In this document: piece after piece, positions 25,701-33,540 of the stretch
How the letters are laid out: every line of letters begins with the position of its first letter
How positions within the stretch are numbered: position 1 is the stretch's first letter
Source of the DNA: Sphaerolaimus hirsutus
Lineage: Eukaryota; Nematoda; Chromadorea; Monhysterida; Sphaerolaimidae
NCBI GenBank assembly: GCA_964036195.1
Contig: OZ038451.1
Coordinates: forward strand, 18,798,318 to 18,862,317
Direction: 5' to 3'
Length of the DNA stretch: 64,000 nt
Notes under the pieces: model-generated
Databases searched by the model: none
Told to the model about the DNA's origin: nothing
Seen by the model: the letters and a program-made list of their open reading frames with translations, nothing else
Made by a program: the position numbers and the translations under genes

Positions 25701-28294
25701 CGGCATAGAAACGCATGTGATGCACTTCGATGTTTGTGTTGTCGATTATAACGGGCGACTTTCCAGCGGCGATTTTTTCGAAGGCTGTAAATATTTTTGT
25801 AAGCATGATTCAATGACAAAAATGTGCACTGTCACTGGGATTATCTATGAAAACTCGAATTTGAGATAAAGCAACATTTTTCGGTGCAGTTATGACAATG
25901 TTGGCTGCCGTTAAAAACAACGGTTTGATAGGAAAAAAGCCTTTTTAAAAGGTTTAAAAATGGACTCTTGTAGCACGTCCTGTAATTGGCTAGAACCCGG
26001 TGCACAAGTAGCAATATCAGAAGCCAATGTAGACCGGAAGCTTAGGTACGGCCCCCGTACTTCAGCACTGGGTCTTCATGGGCACTGCAGGGGTTCATAA
26101 TGGGGGGTTGGGTTACCCCCCAAACGCTCCAGCTAACCACATATCATCTAGCGATTTTTCGCTTTTTACTTTCTGAAGCTTGAAAAACCCTATATATTGA
26201 ACCCCTGCGACCCCCCCCTGAAAAACAAGTACACTCATTATTAGTGTTGGGATGGTGCTATTCGAGGGTGCCAGTAAACTTATGCACCGGTACAGGGCCC
26301 ACGCAATTAGCTAAGCGAACTTCGTATTTTCGGACAAAAAGTGACGTACCTCTATTTTGATTCCACTTGTGAGCATCCCCCAGGAATCTCTGGTCGTACT
26401 TATAACTAATTGAGTCACCAGATTTTCGATAAAAATAGTCATCAGTGGATAATACCACACCATTGGCACCCGCGACTTTTCTGTAAAGGTAGAACTGTTT
26501 TGACAAATGTTAAACAAATACATGTCCACAAATACAAGAAAAACGAACTTCACTGATTTTTACAGATGTGTAAACAGCCTATATTTGGCGAAACTGTTGC
26601 AGTTTATTTTCTACTTTTGCTAGAAACATTCACGGGGAATGGTTTCAGGTTGTTACCATTAATATGCAATTTACGATAGCCTTCCGGCATAGAATACCAT
26701 CATAAGGTCACAAAACATCCCAAACATTCCATATTTCAAACAAATCATAAAAACGCGCAGTCCCCCACAAATCCCCTACACACGCTAGTTGACATCGACA
26801 CCAAGACAACTGGTGCCGATCCCGATTCAAAGCTTGCAGATGAGCCGACGAACAACATTCAAACGCAAGCTTTGAATTGGGATCGAAACCAGTTGACATT
26901 TGGTGTCGATGTCAACTAGTGTGTGTGGGGCCAATGAAAAGTAATCAACCTTGCCAAAGTAGTTTTTCCCGATCCGGCCAAGCCTCTCATCAGCACAAGC
27001 AGTTTGTGTCCGGCGTGCACGCACCTTTGAACATCGACACTAATACCGATATGCACTAATCTCTTGTGGCACTGTCTTGAAAAGGCACATTTGATTTCAT
27101 CGTCAGTAAGTCTAGCGTTCAACTGGGGCTGTTTTTGGAGAGATTTAGAAGTTTGACTTTTTGGCACGTTGCCAATTTGAGGTGATTTTGATGTGGAGGG
27201 CCGTTGGCTGGGTGCGTCCAGATTATTCTGGGCTTGCGGTGGCCGCTGTGGCGGGGGTTGCAACTGCGGAAAAAAATAGACGAGAATGGAAAAGCGCCGG
27301 CTGCCGCGTTGTTCTACAGACGCGATAATAACTTTCACAAATACACAATTTCCAACACTATATTCAGCGTAAGATTTCCGTATTAGACTTCACAATTTCA
27401 TTACTGCCCACCACTAAACACTTAATTGAAACACCTCATCCAAAAGTGTACACAGCTACAGAAATTGACCCCAGATTTTCAGTGAAAGTCGATATTTTTC
27501 TGATCTTTCCAACAAACCACGTATTTCCAGCTTTATCAGACTATAAACCACTTCTCCCGCCTGTTATCAGTGAGCATTTACATAAATATACTCACCAGAG
27601 GACGAAATTGCGGCTGCGCAAACTGGGGCCGCTGCATCAAACCTCCATCGAAATAAAACGGGGGTGGCGGCGCAAACGGGGGTGCGAATACAGGCCAGAA
27701 ACCGTCGAGCAGCGGGCGCGGCGGTGGCGGGGCACCCCTTGGCACAGCGCCAAAGAAGCCCAAATTCGGATCATAAACGTTAAAGGGAATGTTACTATGG
27801 TCCTGATTACATTCTGGATCTAGTGGAGCGAAGCGATTACGAAGTGCCATTTTATGAGAGTCTAGAGTGTTTGAGAATACCTGGAAAAGGAGGGGAAATG
27901 TCGAAACTCTGGCTCGGCACACAACTTTTTGGTACTGGAACGATCGGGGTTAGGAAAATTTTGGCGGATTGGCGTAGTGCCATGATTACGCACTTTACGT
28001 CAACCAGTAATTTACGTTAAGTAATGTTTTATACATTGGGACCAATAATTCACGTTAAAACCACGCCTTTTACGAGAACTAGAGCCATAAGCTCCGCCTA
28101 ATTCGCGACTGAAAAAATTTAAAAAAAAGGAAAAATAGCCTCACGCACTTCCTTGGACGTTCCTTATCGCTGATGGGCCGATAATCCGAAGTGAGTTGCA
28201 TGTGCTGTAGTGTTGTCTGGCGCAGTTTTTTTCGTGCTGCTTTCGCTCTTTTTGGAACACTGCCAAATATTTTAGAAACATTCGTAAACTGCAT
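2742..28294 (-). CDS. N4BP2: N4BP2-like protein: P-loop polynucleotide kinase / CUE-like / DUF1771 / Smr (21 coding exons)
   Basis: Coding exons in transcript order: 28145-28294, 27596-27880, 26950-27263, 26350-26480, 25696-25784, 25125-25201, 24564-24683, 23457-23962, 12291-12433, 10440-10632, 9885-10078, 9365-9538, 8766-8978, 6907-7039, 5872-5978, 5310-5546, 4921-4995, 4553-4702, 3683-3750, 3148-3242, 2742-2920. Every junction is GT-AG, phases match throughout, and the total is 3,633 nt ending in TAG. Domains: P-loop GLAGSGKT at about residues 239-246; LSTDDYF and WNQNR motifs at 260-293; IDNTN near 307-311; EPDTEWKF at 335-342; CUE-like helices at about 975-1020; DUF1771 at about 1048-1097; Smr at about 1121-1205 with LDLHG and LTGKGN. 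Family knowledge: N4BP2 proteins combine a 5'-polynucleotide kinase fold with a C-terminal Smr nuclease domain. The start at 28294 is the first Met after an in-frame stop; Met at 27850 is an alternative. The donor of exon 11 could also be 3 nt earlier. Confidence 0.86.
3832..4236. mobile_element. Palindromic MITE, ~405 bp (CCCGTTTACACGGAT ends)
   Basis: GACCCCGTTTACACGGATTT...GTGACGACTCGACAA at the left is matched inverted by TTGTCGAGTCGTCACAAA...CCGTGTAAACGGGGCC at the right. The whole sequence folds as an imperfect hairpin. It lies in the intron between exons 18 and 19 of the N4BP2-like gene. Confidence 0.75.
5310..5978 (-). CDS. N4BP2: Acidic and CUE-like exons of the N4BP2-like gene (exons 15-16)
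   Basis: Exon 15 (5872-5978) is strongly acidic, with SSSDTEDEY and the helix DELLAAKLQIDEDQ, of the kind seen before UBA/CUE segments. Exon 16 (5310-5546, 79 codons, phase 0 at both ends) encodes Ser/Lys-rich sequence, then VHAIYNTF...MIDRVFRDCDFNSEATISTLE. This resembles a CUE domain, in which a VF-x-DC-x-FN-x-EATI-type second half is typical, though the first half is divergent. CUE domains bind ubiquitin; that role here is inferred from family resemblance only. Confidence 0.72.
6343..6450 (+). other. Possible stray exon resembling tripeptidyl-peptidase II
   Basis: A GC-rich island on the plus strand, inside an intron of the minus-strand gene, reads VFEQLKSEFPRQPHTLRVAH after several possible AG acceptors and before ATCT|GTGCAT. 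The pattern (LFE.LK.EFP....L.VA..H) recalls the C-terminal region of TPP2. A second stretch near 6666-6760 is also open but not diagnostic. Weak similarity from memory only; it could equally be a chance open stretch or an unrelated gene fragment. Confidence 0.2.
6907..12433 (-). CDS. N4BP2: Central linker and helical exons of the N4BP2-like gene (exons 9-14)
   Basis: Six exons (12291-12433, 10440-10632, 9885-10078, 9365-9538, 8766-8978, 6907-7039) chain without a phase conflict between the acidic exon and the CUE-like region. I recognise no named domain. Exons 12-13 are probably helical (VVVLRCLLPKVPVQLIRKDF, then a segment containing MADMLTNYLAIN). Exon 14 contains a Lys-rich patch followed by AALLRAYDCDQF. 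The support is phase continuity, good splice sites and coding-like composition against AT-rich repeat background. The 11-kb intron upstream (12434-23456) is filled with foldbacks and MITEs. Confidence 0.7.
7243..7669. mobile_element. hAT-like MITE, type A (CAGGGCCGTATCCAGG ends)
   Basis: 427 bp, starting CAGGGCCGTATCCAGG and ending CCTGGATACGTCCCTG. The interior has TTTTGCGCGCAAGCGCGCAT, a CCATGGCGC palindrome block and long G/C tracts. Same length and layout as 25247-25673 and 31266-31694. Target repeats cannot be judged because it sits in a G run. Confidence 0.75.
7990..8439. mobile_element. hAT-like MITE, type B (CAGGGACGTATCCAGG ends)
   Basis: 450 bp, from CAGGGACGTATCCAGGATTT to CCTGGATACGGCCCTG. 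It contains the B-type block CCCTATATAGGGACGGAAAG and GCGCTTGCGCGCAAAAATTT. It has the same ends as type A but a different interior; other copies are at 10844, 30492 and 59899. Confidence 0.75.
10170..10295. repeat. Palindromic element of the GGGTTCAAACGGGATC family
   Basis: GCTTCAAACTGGACCAG at the left and CCCGTTTCGAACCCTAT at the right pair as imperfect inverted repeats around GGGACCGGGACC. It lies in an intron of the N4BP2-like gene. Confidence 0.45.
10844..11262. mobile_element. hAT-like MITE, type B, right end damaged
   Basis: Starts CAAGGACGTATCCAGGG, contains GCGCGCAAGCGCGCACTTTT and CCGTCCCTATATAGGG, and ends at AAATCCTGGAT without the final ACGTCCCTG. The flanks share the short sequence TCAGCT, suggesting a small deletion at the right end after insertion. 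Confidence 0.65.
11983..12202. mobile_element. Palindromic MITE (CACACTAGTTGACACACGTG ends)
   Basis: GGCGGCCCACACACTAGTTG at the left is mirrored by CAACTAGTGTGTGGGCCGCC at the right. The arms also contain GCGATCTCCAAATACACTTG mirrored by ATGCATTTGGAGATTGC-type sequence. The right end is 89 bp from the donor of exon 9 of the N4BP2-like gene. Confidence 0.75.
12745..12847. repeat. 17-bp tandem repeat, about six copies
   Basis: The unit CAGTTACCATAATTCTA is repeated head to tail with almost no variation, which suggests a recently expanded microsatellite-like array inside an intron. Confidence 0.9.
13491..13985. mobile_element. Hairpin MITE of the GTGTCAAATGTAAAG family
   Basis: Left end GTGCCAATCCCAAGCCCTGT (13491) and right end ACAGGGCTTGGGACTGCC (about 13980) are inverted repeats. 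The arms are built of GTCAAATGTAAAGTAAAGT units and their complement, with a central TTGTATCCAAATCTT / AAGATTTGGATACAA hairpin. The left boundary is CAG|GT. Related elements form introns at 38361-38523 and 44292-44500. Confidence 0.8.
14370..14749. mobile_element. TIR element TACCGTAAATCCTCGAATAA
   Basis: TACCGTAAATCCTCGAATAA at the left is mirrored by TTATTCGAGGATTTACCGTA at the right. The body has G-rich AGTTATTTTT and TTATTCGAGGGG segments. Relatives are at 37116-37467 and 62325-62725; a sister family has TATTTCCTCGAAATA ends. Confidence 0.75.
14849..15267. mobile_element. Two adjacent CACACTAGT palindromic MITEs
   Basis: The first (14849-about 15030) is bounded by GCGCACACTAGTACACC and GGTGCACTAGTGTGCGCAGC. 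The second (about 15031-15267) is bounded by GCCAGTGGTGCCGCACACAC and GTGTGTGCGGCACCACTGGC, with arms containing TTTACC...GAGTTTACTG. Their interiors are related (AACGCA..T.AGTTTACC, AGGTATC), so they are diverged members of one family lying side by side. Confidence 0.75.
15560..17970. other. AT-rich intronic sequence, nothing recognised
   Basis: This 2.4-kb stretch inside the 11-kb intron has short open frames on both strands with no recognisable protein signal, and no clear inverted or tandem repeats that I could see. Confidence 0.5.
17980..18158. mobile_element. MITE of the CAGGGGTCTCGAA family (AGATAGATAGCTGGG body)
   Basis: Begins CAGGGGTCTCGAATGGGG and ends near AAACCCCTG. It contains CTATCTATCCCGGAGGC repeats, as in the fuller copies at 29221-29675 and 32122-32631. 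Target duplication is not clear here. Confidence 0.6.
18670..18840. repeat. Diverged hairpin of the GTAAAGTGT family
   Basis: CATGTAAAGTGTAAAGTTAC is mirrored by TTTTACACTTTACATGACAT about 120 bp later, followed by a TAGACCCTG remnant of the family end. Confidence 0.45.
20271..21505. mobile_element. Foldback element with ACTTTACAAGTA satellite arms
   Basis: The left arm (about 20271-20455) carries spaced ACTTTACAAGTA motifs. The right arm (about 21312-21505) is its reverse complement in the same order, for example GGTTTACTTGTAAAGTGCGC against the left-arm copy. The 0.85-kb centre includes an unidentified open frame and a partial CACACTAGT MITE. Fragments of the CAGGGGTCTCGAA family on both sides suggest it was inserted into such an element. 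Confidence 0.75.
20638..20991 (+). other. Open reading frame inside a foldback element, unidentified
   Basis: A 117-codon frame contains LDCIVIMAGGFGRIDEYLQG and KNKPVLFLKSTGHADHYMKF, which look more protein-like than most frames in repeats here. It lies between the arms of the 20,271-21,505 foldback and ends in a partial palindromic MITE. A stretch at about 19,980-20,070 is a diverged copy of its first part (both share ATGCATGCAGCAAAAATA). It could be a fragment of a captured host gene or of an autonomous element's protein. I assign no function. Confidence 0.25.
21914..23211. mobile_element. hAT-like MITE with TAGGGATGGC ends, carrying a nested relative
   Basis: Flanked by the perfect 8-bp direct repeat AAAGTGAC (21906-21913 and 23212-23219). 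Left end TAGGGATGGC; right end GTCATCGCTA. It carries a second element (22186-22838) inserted inside it with its own target duplication. Confidence 0.8.
22186..22838. mobile_element. hAT-like MITE with TAGGGTTGG ends, nested
   Basis: 653 bp, TAGGGTTGG...CCAACCCTA, flanked by the perfect direct repeat AACTTGTT (22178-22185 and 22839-22846). It contains AAATTGCGCGCTTGCGCGCA near 22678 and is nearly collinear with 57749-58415. Confidence 0.85.
23457..23962 (-). CDS. N4BP2: Large low-complexity acidic exon of the N4BP2-like gene (exon 8)
   Basis: This 506-nt exon follows the kinase module. It encodes a Ser/Asn-rich, then acidic linker with runs such as ESSSNDDDILLVDELV near its end, and no recognisable fold. 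It begins after a TTTTACTTCAG acceptor and ends at AATTCAG|GTGGGA. Its phases fit exon 7 upstream and, across an 11-kb intron, exon 9 at 12291-12433. The long central linker is typical of N4BP2 proteins and usually varies between species. Confidence 0.75.
24564..27263 (-). CDS. N4BP2: Kinase-domain exons of the N4BP2-like gene (exons 3-7)
   Basis: Five exons encode the ATP-binding kinase module. Exon 3 (26950-27263) is Pro/Gln-rich, then ends in the Walker A sequence GLAGSGKTTLAR. Exon 4 (26350-26480) carries VVLSTDDYF and AHKWNQNR. Exon 5 (25696-25784) carries SPVIIDNTN. Exon 6 (25125-25201) carries YEVYIMEPDTEWKF. Exon 7 (24564-24683) carries HGVAVETL and WLGRYE. These are the diagnostic motifs of the N4BP2/N4BP2L1-2 AAA_33-type kinase in the usual order, and none of the expected catalytic motifs is missing. 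The intron between exons 5 and 6 holds a hAT-like MITE with a perfect 8-bp target-site duplication. A palindromic MITE begins about 15 nt downstream of the exon 3 donor. Confidence 0.9.
25247..25673. mobile_element. hAT-like MITE, type A, perfect target-site duplication
   Basis: 427 bp from CAGGGCCGTATCCAGG to ATCCTGGATACGTCCCTG, flanked by CTTCGTAA on both sides (25239-25246 and 25674-25681). An 8-bp duplication is diagnostic of hAT-superfamily insertion. It lies in the intron between exons 5 and 6 of the N4BP2-like gene, 23 bp from the exon 5 donor. Confidence 0.9.
26764..26933. mobile_element. Palindromic CACACTAGTTGACATCGACA MITE next to a splice donor
   Basis: CCCCTACACACGCTAGTTGA at the left is mirrored by TCAACTAGTGTGTGTGGGGC at the right, with inner arms ATCCCGATTCAAAGCTT and its complement. 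The right end lies about 15 bp from the GT donor of exon 3 of the N4BP2-like gene. Confidence 0.7.
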
Positions 28295-28628
28295 GAAACC
28301 GCTTGAAGCCGAAGGCCGAAGGTTCAATAGCCGTGTAGAGTTTGAGGTCTGAATTTGAAATGACTGAATTTTGTGCGACTTTTTGTGTAGGCTTTAACGT
28401 CCCTGTAATCTGCAACTTTTAATCGCCCTAACACTCGCCCTGGGCGCTTTGCAGCCGGCGGCGCCGTTGCGCAACGCGCCGCCCTTTGATTGTGCCGTAT
28501 GTGCATTTTTACAACGCAAAAAAGTTATCTCCACTGTATGCATGCTCAAATATCATTCCCATTTCTTCCCAAACACCACTCGCAGTTTTCCGCGCATAAT
28601 CGTTCGATTCGAGGAGCAGAACCACACA
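28295..28628. promoter_or_regulatory. Candidate bidirectional promoter between the N4BP2-like and GARS starts
   Basis: The two start codons diverge with only 334 bp between them. The core at about 28420-28500 is GC- and CpG-rich (for example GCCGGCGGCGCCGTTGCGC), in contrast to the AT-rich surroundings. No TATA box is obvious. The interval would also contain any 5' untranslated sequence. Promoter function is inferred from head-to-head layout and composition only. Confidence 0.4.
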
Positions 28629-30396
28629 ATGCAATCGGAAATGGGAACGCATCGAGTTTTGGTGATCGGCGCCGGGCGCAGAGAGCACGCGATCGCCTGG
28701 CACTTGGCGCGCAGCCAAAAGTGAAGCGGTATTTACGTGGCGCCGGGGAATGGAGGTACGGCCGGCTGTCGCAAGTGCCACAATGTGCCCCACGGTGAGT
28801 TGTGTTCGGTAGACTATTTTTGATTTTGTCAATTTATTTAATATTTTTAGAATATCGATATCTATAATACGGTTATGTCATCAGCGGATGACCAATATTT
28901 CCGCTAACTTGAATCAAATGGGCTTTTTATAAAGCTTCCAAATATAGGTCATAATAATGATAATGATCAAACTACCGTACCGATACAGCAAAGTCAACCG
29001 TACCGTTTACACCCAATCCGCGCCGTTTGCCCTCCCCTACAGGTGCAGTGCTTCACGGACGGCCCCCCGCGGTCGACCACAAGTGGGTGCTGTAGGGCGC
29101 CGGGGCCGAACACGGGCGGCATGGGCGCTTTCGCCTCCGCGCAGCAGCGCGTGCGGCACATGTTGCACACTGTCGTGCGGCAGCTCGCGCTAGAAGGCGC
29201 CCCCTTCACTGGTGCGTGAGCAGGGTCTCGAAGATTTTGGCCCTCGCCGGAGCTGGATAAATAGCAAATCGCTCCTCCGGAGGGATAGATAGCTGCACAT
29301 TTTTCTGGGGGGGGGCTCGCGGGGGCAAAATACATTTTCAATCAGCTTTTTCAATGCATAGAAGGCAGAAAGGGGAAAAATTGCTTAAAAAAGGTTAAAA
29401 GTAGCCATAATAGGCTAACAATGGCTAAAAATACTAATATAAACATGTGTATAGATGAAAGCCGCGATAAAACTGTATGAGAATTAGCGATTTTGAGTGA
29501 AAACTGGGTTGAAATTTCTCAAAAATCGCTCCAGATAGGTAGATAGCTGGCCGATTTGGGGGATAGATAGCCAAAAAAGTTCCTCCGGGATAGATATATA
29601 GCTGAGCGGCCTCCGGGATAGATAGATAGCTGGCTGATTTGGGGGGGCAGCCCCCCCCCCCTTAGGAGACCCCTGTGCATGAGGGTTATGGGGAATTTTG
29701 GTGTAGCGTTTTGGGGGGTGGTTTGCTGGCTTATAACTCGGAAGCCACTTGACGAACATTGTCCATATTTGGATATAAGGTGGTTTCATGTCGGAACGAG
29801 GGGCTATCACGAAAATTGAGGCATCCTTCTACGACCCCGCTAGCCCATTTGCACAAAATGGCCCTGCACGCACTGATTTTTAACGGAAATTTTGAAAACT
29901 GCTGTTTAACTATAAAATCTGCTTTGAATGCATTTGAGTTTTCTAAAATGGTCCATTTTATTCTCTGTCAATTGAAATTGACATTCATCTTATGCTAGAA
30001 ACCTCAAATGCATTCAAACGTAATTTATGAGGTTTTGAATTTTTGATTGATAGTGGGTGCAGGCAAAGATTTTTGATATTTTCAAAATACGGAATGTGGA
30101 AGTCATGTTTTAAGAGAAAACGCGCCGGGGAAAATGTTCACGGGAAAGTAGTCAAAAAAATTCCAGGGATAGATAGATAGCTGGGCGGTTTGGGGTGGGG
30201 TCACCCGCCTCCCTCTGTTACCCCTGCGGGTATAATGTGTCTATAATGGGTCTACATGTGGGATGGGTCTACATGCGTAATAGGCTTGACCCTTCGTGTA
30301 CACGTTGTGCCTCGCAGGGGTGCTGTACGCCGGGCTGATGGTGATTGCCGACGGCCGCATCAACATCCTGGAGTTCAACGCGCGCCGACTTTGCGA
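28629..30396 (+). pseudogene. GART: Partial, frame-damaged glycinamide ribonucleotide synthetase (GARS) segments
   Basis: Three segments resemble GARS (phosphoribosylamine-glycine ligase, step 2 of de novo purine synthesis). Segment 1 (28629-28794) encodes HRVLVIGAGRREHAIAW; a TGA at 28722-28724 interrupts it, then APGNGGTAG resumes. Segment 2 (29043-29211) encodes VQCFTDG and later GPNTGGMGA; between them the expected PAVDHK motif appears in another frame. Segment 3 (from 30318) encodes GVLYAGLMVIADGRINILEF. The sequence between segments 1 and 2, about 160 residues of the ATP-grasp domain, is absent, although the intron is only 248 bp. The conserved GGREH reads GRREH. Splice sites and phase between segments 2 and 3 are good. 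A remnant fits best; sequencing error could explain the indels but not the missing exons. Confidence 0.6.
29221..29675. mobile_element. CAGGGGTCTCGAA-family MITE inserted at a splice donor
   Basis: CAGGGTCTCGAAGAT...GGAGACCCCTG, flanked by TGCGTGAG (29213-29220) and TGCATGAG (29676-29683), a 7/8 match. The left copy overlaps the splice donor of the GARS segment ending at 29211 (ACTG|GTGCGTGAG). The body contains repeated GATAGATAGCTG and CGCTCCTCCGG. Confidence 0.8.
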
Positions 30397-30491
30397 AGGC
30401 TATTGAACACGTCCAGCAGAGGGGAGAGATTATCGCCGTTGAGAAGGAGGAGGAGTTTAAGGTCGGTTTTGGGTGGTCCCGAGGGGGGGGG

Positions 30492-30935
30492 CAGGGACGT
30501 ATCCAGGATTTTTGAGCGGGGGGGCTGCTTGTTTACGGAGGCCGGCGAACGGGGGGGGCTCAGCCCCCCCCCCTAAAATTTTTTCCTTTTATAGGGACGA
30601 AAAGGTGTTTTGGCGCTAGCGCCATACAAAGGCGCCATGCCGTGGCGCTATTGGCGTTGGCGCCAGTGCCGGGAACCGTTTTATATGTATGTAATTATGC
30701 ATACATATACAGCGAAAAGTTGCTAAAATGTGTTCATTTCCAAGGATATTAGTCGAAAGGGACCGATACGCTGAAAACACAATGCATGGGGAAGAAATTG
30801 CGCGCTTGCGCGCAAAATTTTTGAGAAACATCAAAAATTAGATAGGAAAAGTCGCATTTTCCGGGACTTTTTAGGTCTCACCCCGGGAAGGGGGGGGGGC
30901 TGCAGCCCCCCCGCCTCCCCCGGGATACGTCCTTG
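30492..30935. mobile_element. hAT-like MITE, type B
   Basis: CAGGGACGTATCCAGGATTT to GGGATACGTCCTTG, 444 bp, with the B-type interior including GCGCGCTTGCGCGCAAAATT. It begins about 30 bp downstream of the donor of the first opine-dehydrogenase segment. Confidence 0.75.
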
Positions 30936-31265
30936 GGGGGGGGGGGCTCTGGCCATAGTTGTTAAAATGTATTTTCATTTCAACGAAAAATACATATACT
31001 CGACTACTGGGGAAATACATATACCTATACAAATACATACTTTTTAGAAGTACCTGTACTTAACCTTTAGGCGTACTTTTAAAGTACGCGTAAAGTACAA
31101 GTGTACAGAAAATGTATTTCAGAGTCTTCAAATTGCAATTTTTTATTGCTAAAAAAAAGAAACGTTGAATAAAAAACATAATTTTCCTATGGAAATTACT
31201 AAAAAATTATAAAAATGACATCTGTTATGTCTTCCAGTGTAAAAATAGCTTCTAGATGTAAAACA

Positions 31266-31694
31266 CAGGGCTGTATCCAGGGGAGGTGGGGGGGGCTGCC
31301 CCCCACCCCCCCCCCCCTCCCGGGGCGAGACCAGAAAATGACCAGAAAATGCGACTTTTTCAACGTCAGCGTAAAAAATTTTGCGCGCAAGCGCGCATTC
31401 TTCACCAGATATAAGGTATTATCATCAGATTTGCTCCATGTGGCCGCAAATCATTAAAAATGTTGTTTTTTTTGCTGTTTTGTATGTATATTTACATACA
31501 TATACAGCGTTCCATGGCGCTGATGCCAACGCCAATGGCGCCATGGCGTGGCGCCTACTAATGGCGCCAGCGCCATGGCGCCATTCCGCCAGTATGTAGT
31601 TAAAATTTTAGGGGGGGGGCTGAGCCCCCTCCCTCGCCGGGCTCCGTAAACAAGCAGCCCCCCCCCCCGCTCAAAAATCCTGGATACGTCCCTG
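31266..31694. mobile_element. hAT-like MITE, type A
   Basis: 429 bp, CAGGGCTGTATCCAGG to CTGGATACGTCCCTG, flanked by GTAAAACA and GTAAAAGA (7/8 match). It is almost collinear with the copy at 25247-25673, which implies fairly recent activity. Confidence 0.85.
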
Positions 31695-32121
31695 GTAAAA
31701 GACTATTCACTTTTACATTTACAATGTGTTGGTCTGTGTGGGTGGTGACAGGTACCTTCCGTTGCATTGTGCCACATTCATCCCATCTCCATGATACACC
31801 TGAGCACACCCCATTTCAGGCAGTGGTGCATGGCACCGAAAAATTCGTGTCGGCCACCAGCAACATCAAGGCCGCCATCGACTTCGCCGACATCGTCATG
31901 GTGATCGTGCCCGCCTTTGGTCAGGTGCCAATTTTCGAATTGGCCCTGCCGCATCTGCGCGACGGCCAGATTAGTGTCCATGCAGGGCAACTACGCCGCG
32001 CTGCAGTACGGCCAGGTGATACGAGAGAAGGGCTTCAAAAAGCAGGTGGCTTTTGTGGACACAGACAGCATACCGTACGCGTGCAGGAAGCTCACTGAGA
32101 ATCGCGTGAGTTGGGTGGCTA

Positions 32122-32631
32122 CAGGGGTATCTTGAATTTTGACCCTCCGAGTGGTTGGATAGATAGCAAATCGCTCCTCCGGAGGGATAGATAGCTGAAA
32201 AATTTTCTGGGGGGGGGGGGTTGTGGTGGTTCGATATATAGGCTTTTTCGGGGCATAGAAGGAAGAAAAGGGAGAAAAATCGCTAAAAGTAGGTGTAAAA
32301 TAGCTCAAAATGGGTATACAAGTACATATAGTACTTAAAATAGCTGAAAATAGGCAGTTAGACGCATGAACCAGTGATTTTGAAGGTGAAAATCTATATA
32401 TAGGTATGAAAAATAGCGATTTTGAGCGAAAATTAGGATATAGTTTCTGAAAAATCGCTCCAGATAGGTAGATAGCTGGGCGATTTGGGGGGGGGGGGGG
32501 TTTAGGGGGTAGTAGCCCAAAATTTTGCCTCCGGGATAGATAGATAGCTGAGCGGCCTCCGGGATAGATAGATAGCTGGGCGGTTTGGGGGGGGGGGTAA
32601 CCCCCCCCAACCCCCCCATTCGAGACCCCTG
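32122..32631. mobile_element. CAGGGGTCTCGAA-family MITE with perfect 8-bp target duplication
   Basis: 510 bp from CAGGGGTATCTTGAA to TCGAGACCCCTG, flanked by GGTGGCTA at 32114-32121 and 32632-32639. It is inserted 16 bp downstream of the donor of the opine-dehydrogenase exon ending at 32105. The duplication length places the family in the hAT superfamily. Confidence 0.88.
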
Positions 32632-32769
32632 GGTGGCTATGCGCAACAATAACCGCTATATATAAGAGTCTATGGACTTATAAGTATGTAGATAGCATAA
32701 ACACTGTTCTATCGTAACAATTCATCATTTTTAACGCGTGTTTTGCAATGCCCGAATCCCAAATCGCAG

Positions 32770-32878
32770 GTTTTGTCATTAACGTTTTCTTTACACTCAA
32801 TTTGGGGGTATTTCGAGGGGGGGGGGCTAATAAATTCATAGTGGCCATTTTGAGGGGGACATTTCGAGGAAATACGAT
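32770..32878. repeat. Half copy of the TATTTCCTCGAAATA element
   Basis: Contains GGGGGTATTTCGAGGGGG and ends in ACATTTCGAGGAAATACG. The other half is missing. A similar half copy is at about 33600-33716. Confidence 0.55.
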
Positions 32879-33436
32879 GTGTAGAACCCGGGCTACATAG
32901 TGGAAGTGATGTTAAGGCGTCGTGTCGCTGACACGTAGCTGGCGCTACCCGCAAAGCGCAAACCATGACTACGGAAATTCTGTGGCGCTATCGACCCTTC
33001 ACACCATTGGTTTATGGCTGAACTCGTTTATGGTTTATGGGTATCTGAACGACTCGTTACATCACTACCCCTGTGTGCCCGCTACAACCATCTCACCGCT
33101 AAAATCCCAGCAATTACCACAAAAAAACCGCTCGACAACCCGACGCAGGTGTTCATCTCGGGCATGAAGTTGATGCTGAACGCGGGCGTGTACCCGGCAG
33201 AGAAAACCGACGAAGTGTTGGCAAAATGCCAGCCGCTATTCACTCTGAAGCTGGAACGAGCGGCGAACGTGTTGGAGGCGGCGCTGGCGAACATGAACAT
33301 GATCGTGCACCCGCCGCCCGTGATCCACAACGCCGGCTGGATCGCCGTCCGTGTGCAACGTGATGGACGGCGTCGACAGGGAACGCATGCAGATCGCCGA
33401 GCTTTTGAAATTGAAAACTAGGTGAGTGGCGGTTTG

Positions 33437-33540
33437 CTGGTGCCAGTCCCAGACCCTGTAAAATGTTAAATGTCATGCAAAGTGCCAAAATGCATGTAAA
33501 ATGCCTGGTAAAATGGCAAGATCAAAGTCATTGTCTTAGA
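33437..33540. repeat. Half copy of the CTGGTGCCAGTCCCAGACCC MITE
   Basis: CTGGTGCCAGTCCCAGACCC followed by TGTAAAATGTTAAATGTCAT is the left end and arm of the family that forms introns at 38361 and 44292. The right end is absent, replaced by a fragment of another G-rich element. It begins 16 bp after the last opine-dehydrogenase coding segment. Confidence 0.7.

Larger units (their letters stand above)
30392..33420 (+). pseudogene. Opine (octopine/nopaline-type) dehydrogenase-family gene with frame lesions
   Basis: Segments: about 30392-30461 (DFAKAIEHVQQRGEIIAVEK), 31820-32105 and 33150-33420. The second encodes DIVMVIVPAFGQVPIFELAL, then GNYAALQYGQVIREKGF and VAFVDTDSIPYACRKL. The third encodes VFISGMKLMLNAGVYPAEK, then NMNMIVHPPPVIHNAGWIA and MDGVDRERMQIAELLKLK. 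These match the NAD-binding and C-terminal substrate domains of opine dehydrogenases, which reductively condense pyruvate with an amino acid at the end of anaerobic glycolysis in many marine invertebrates. The frame slips near 31970 and near 33349, where about 20 expected residues are also missing. The first segment abuts GARS-like sequence without an intron. Probably a pseudogene; an uncorrected assembly is the alternative. Confidence 0.6.
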
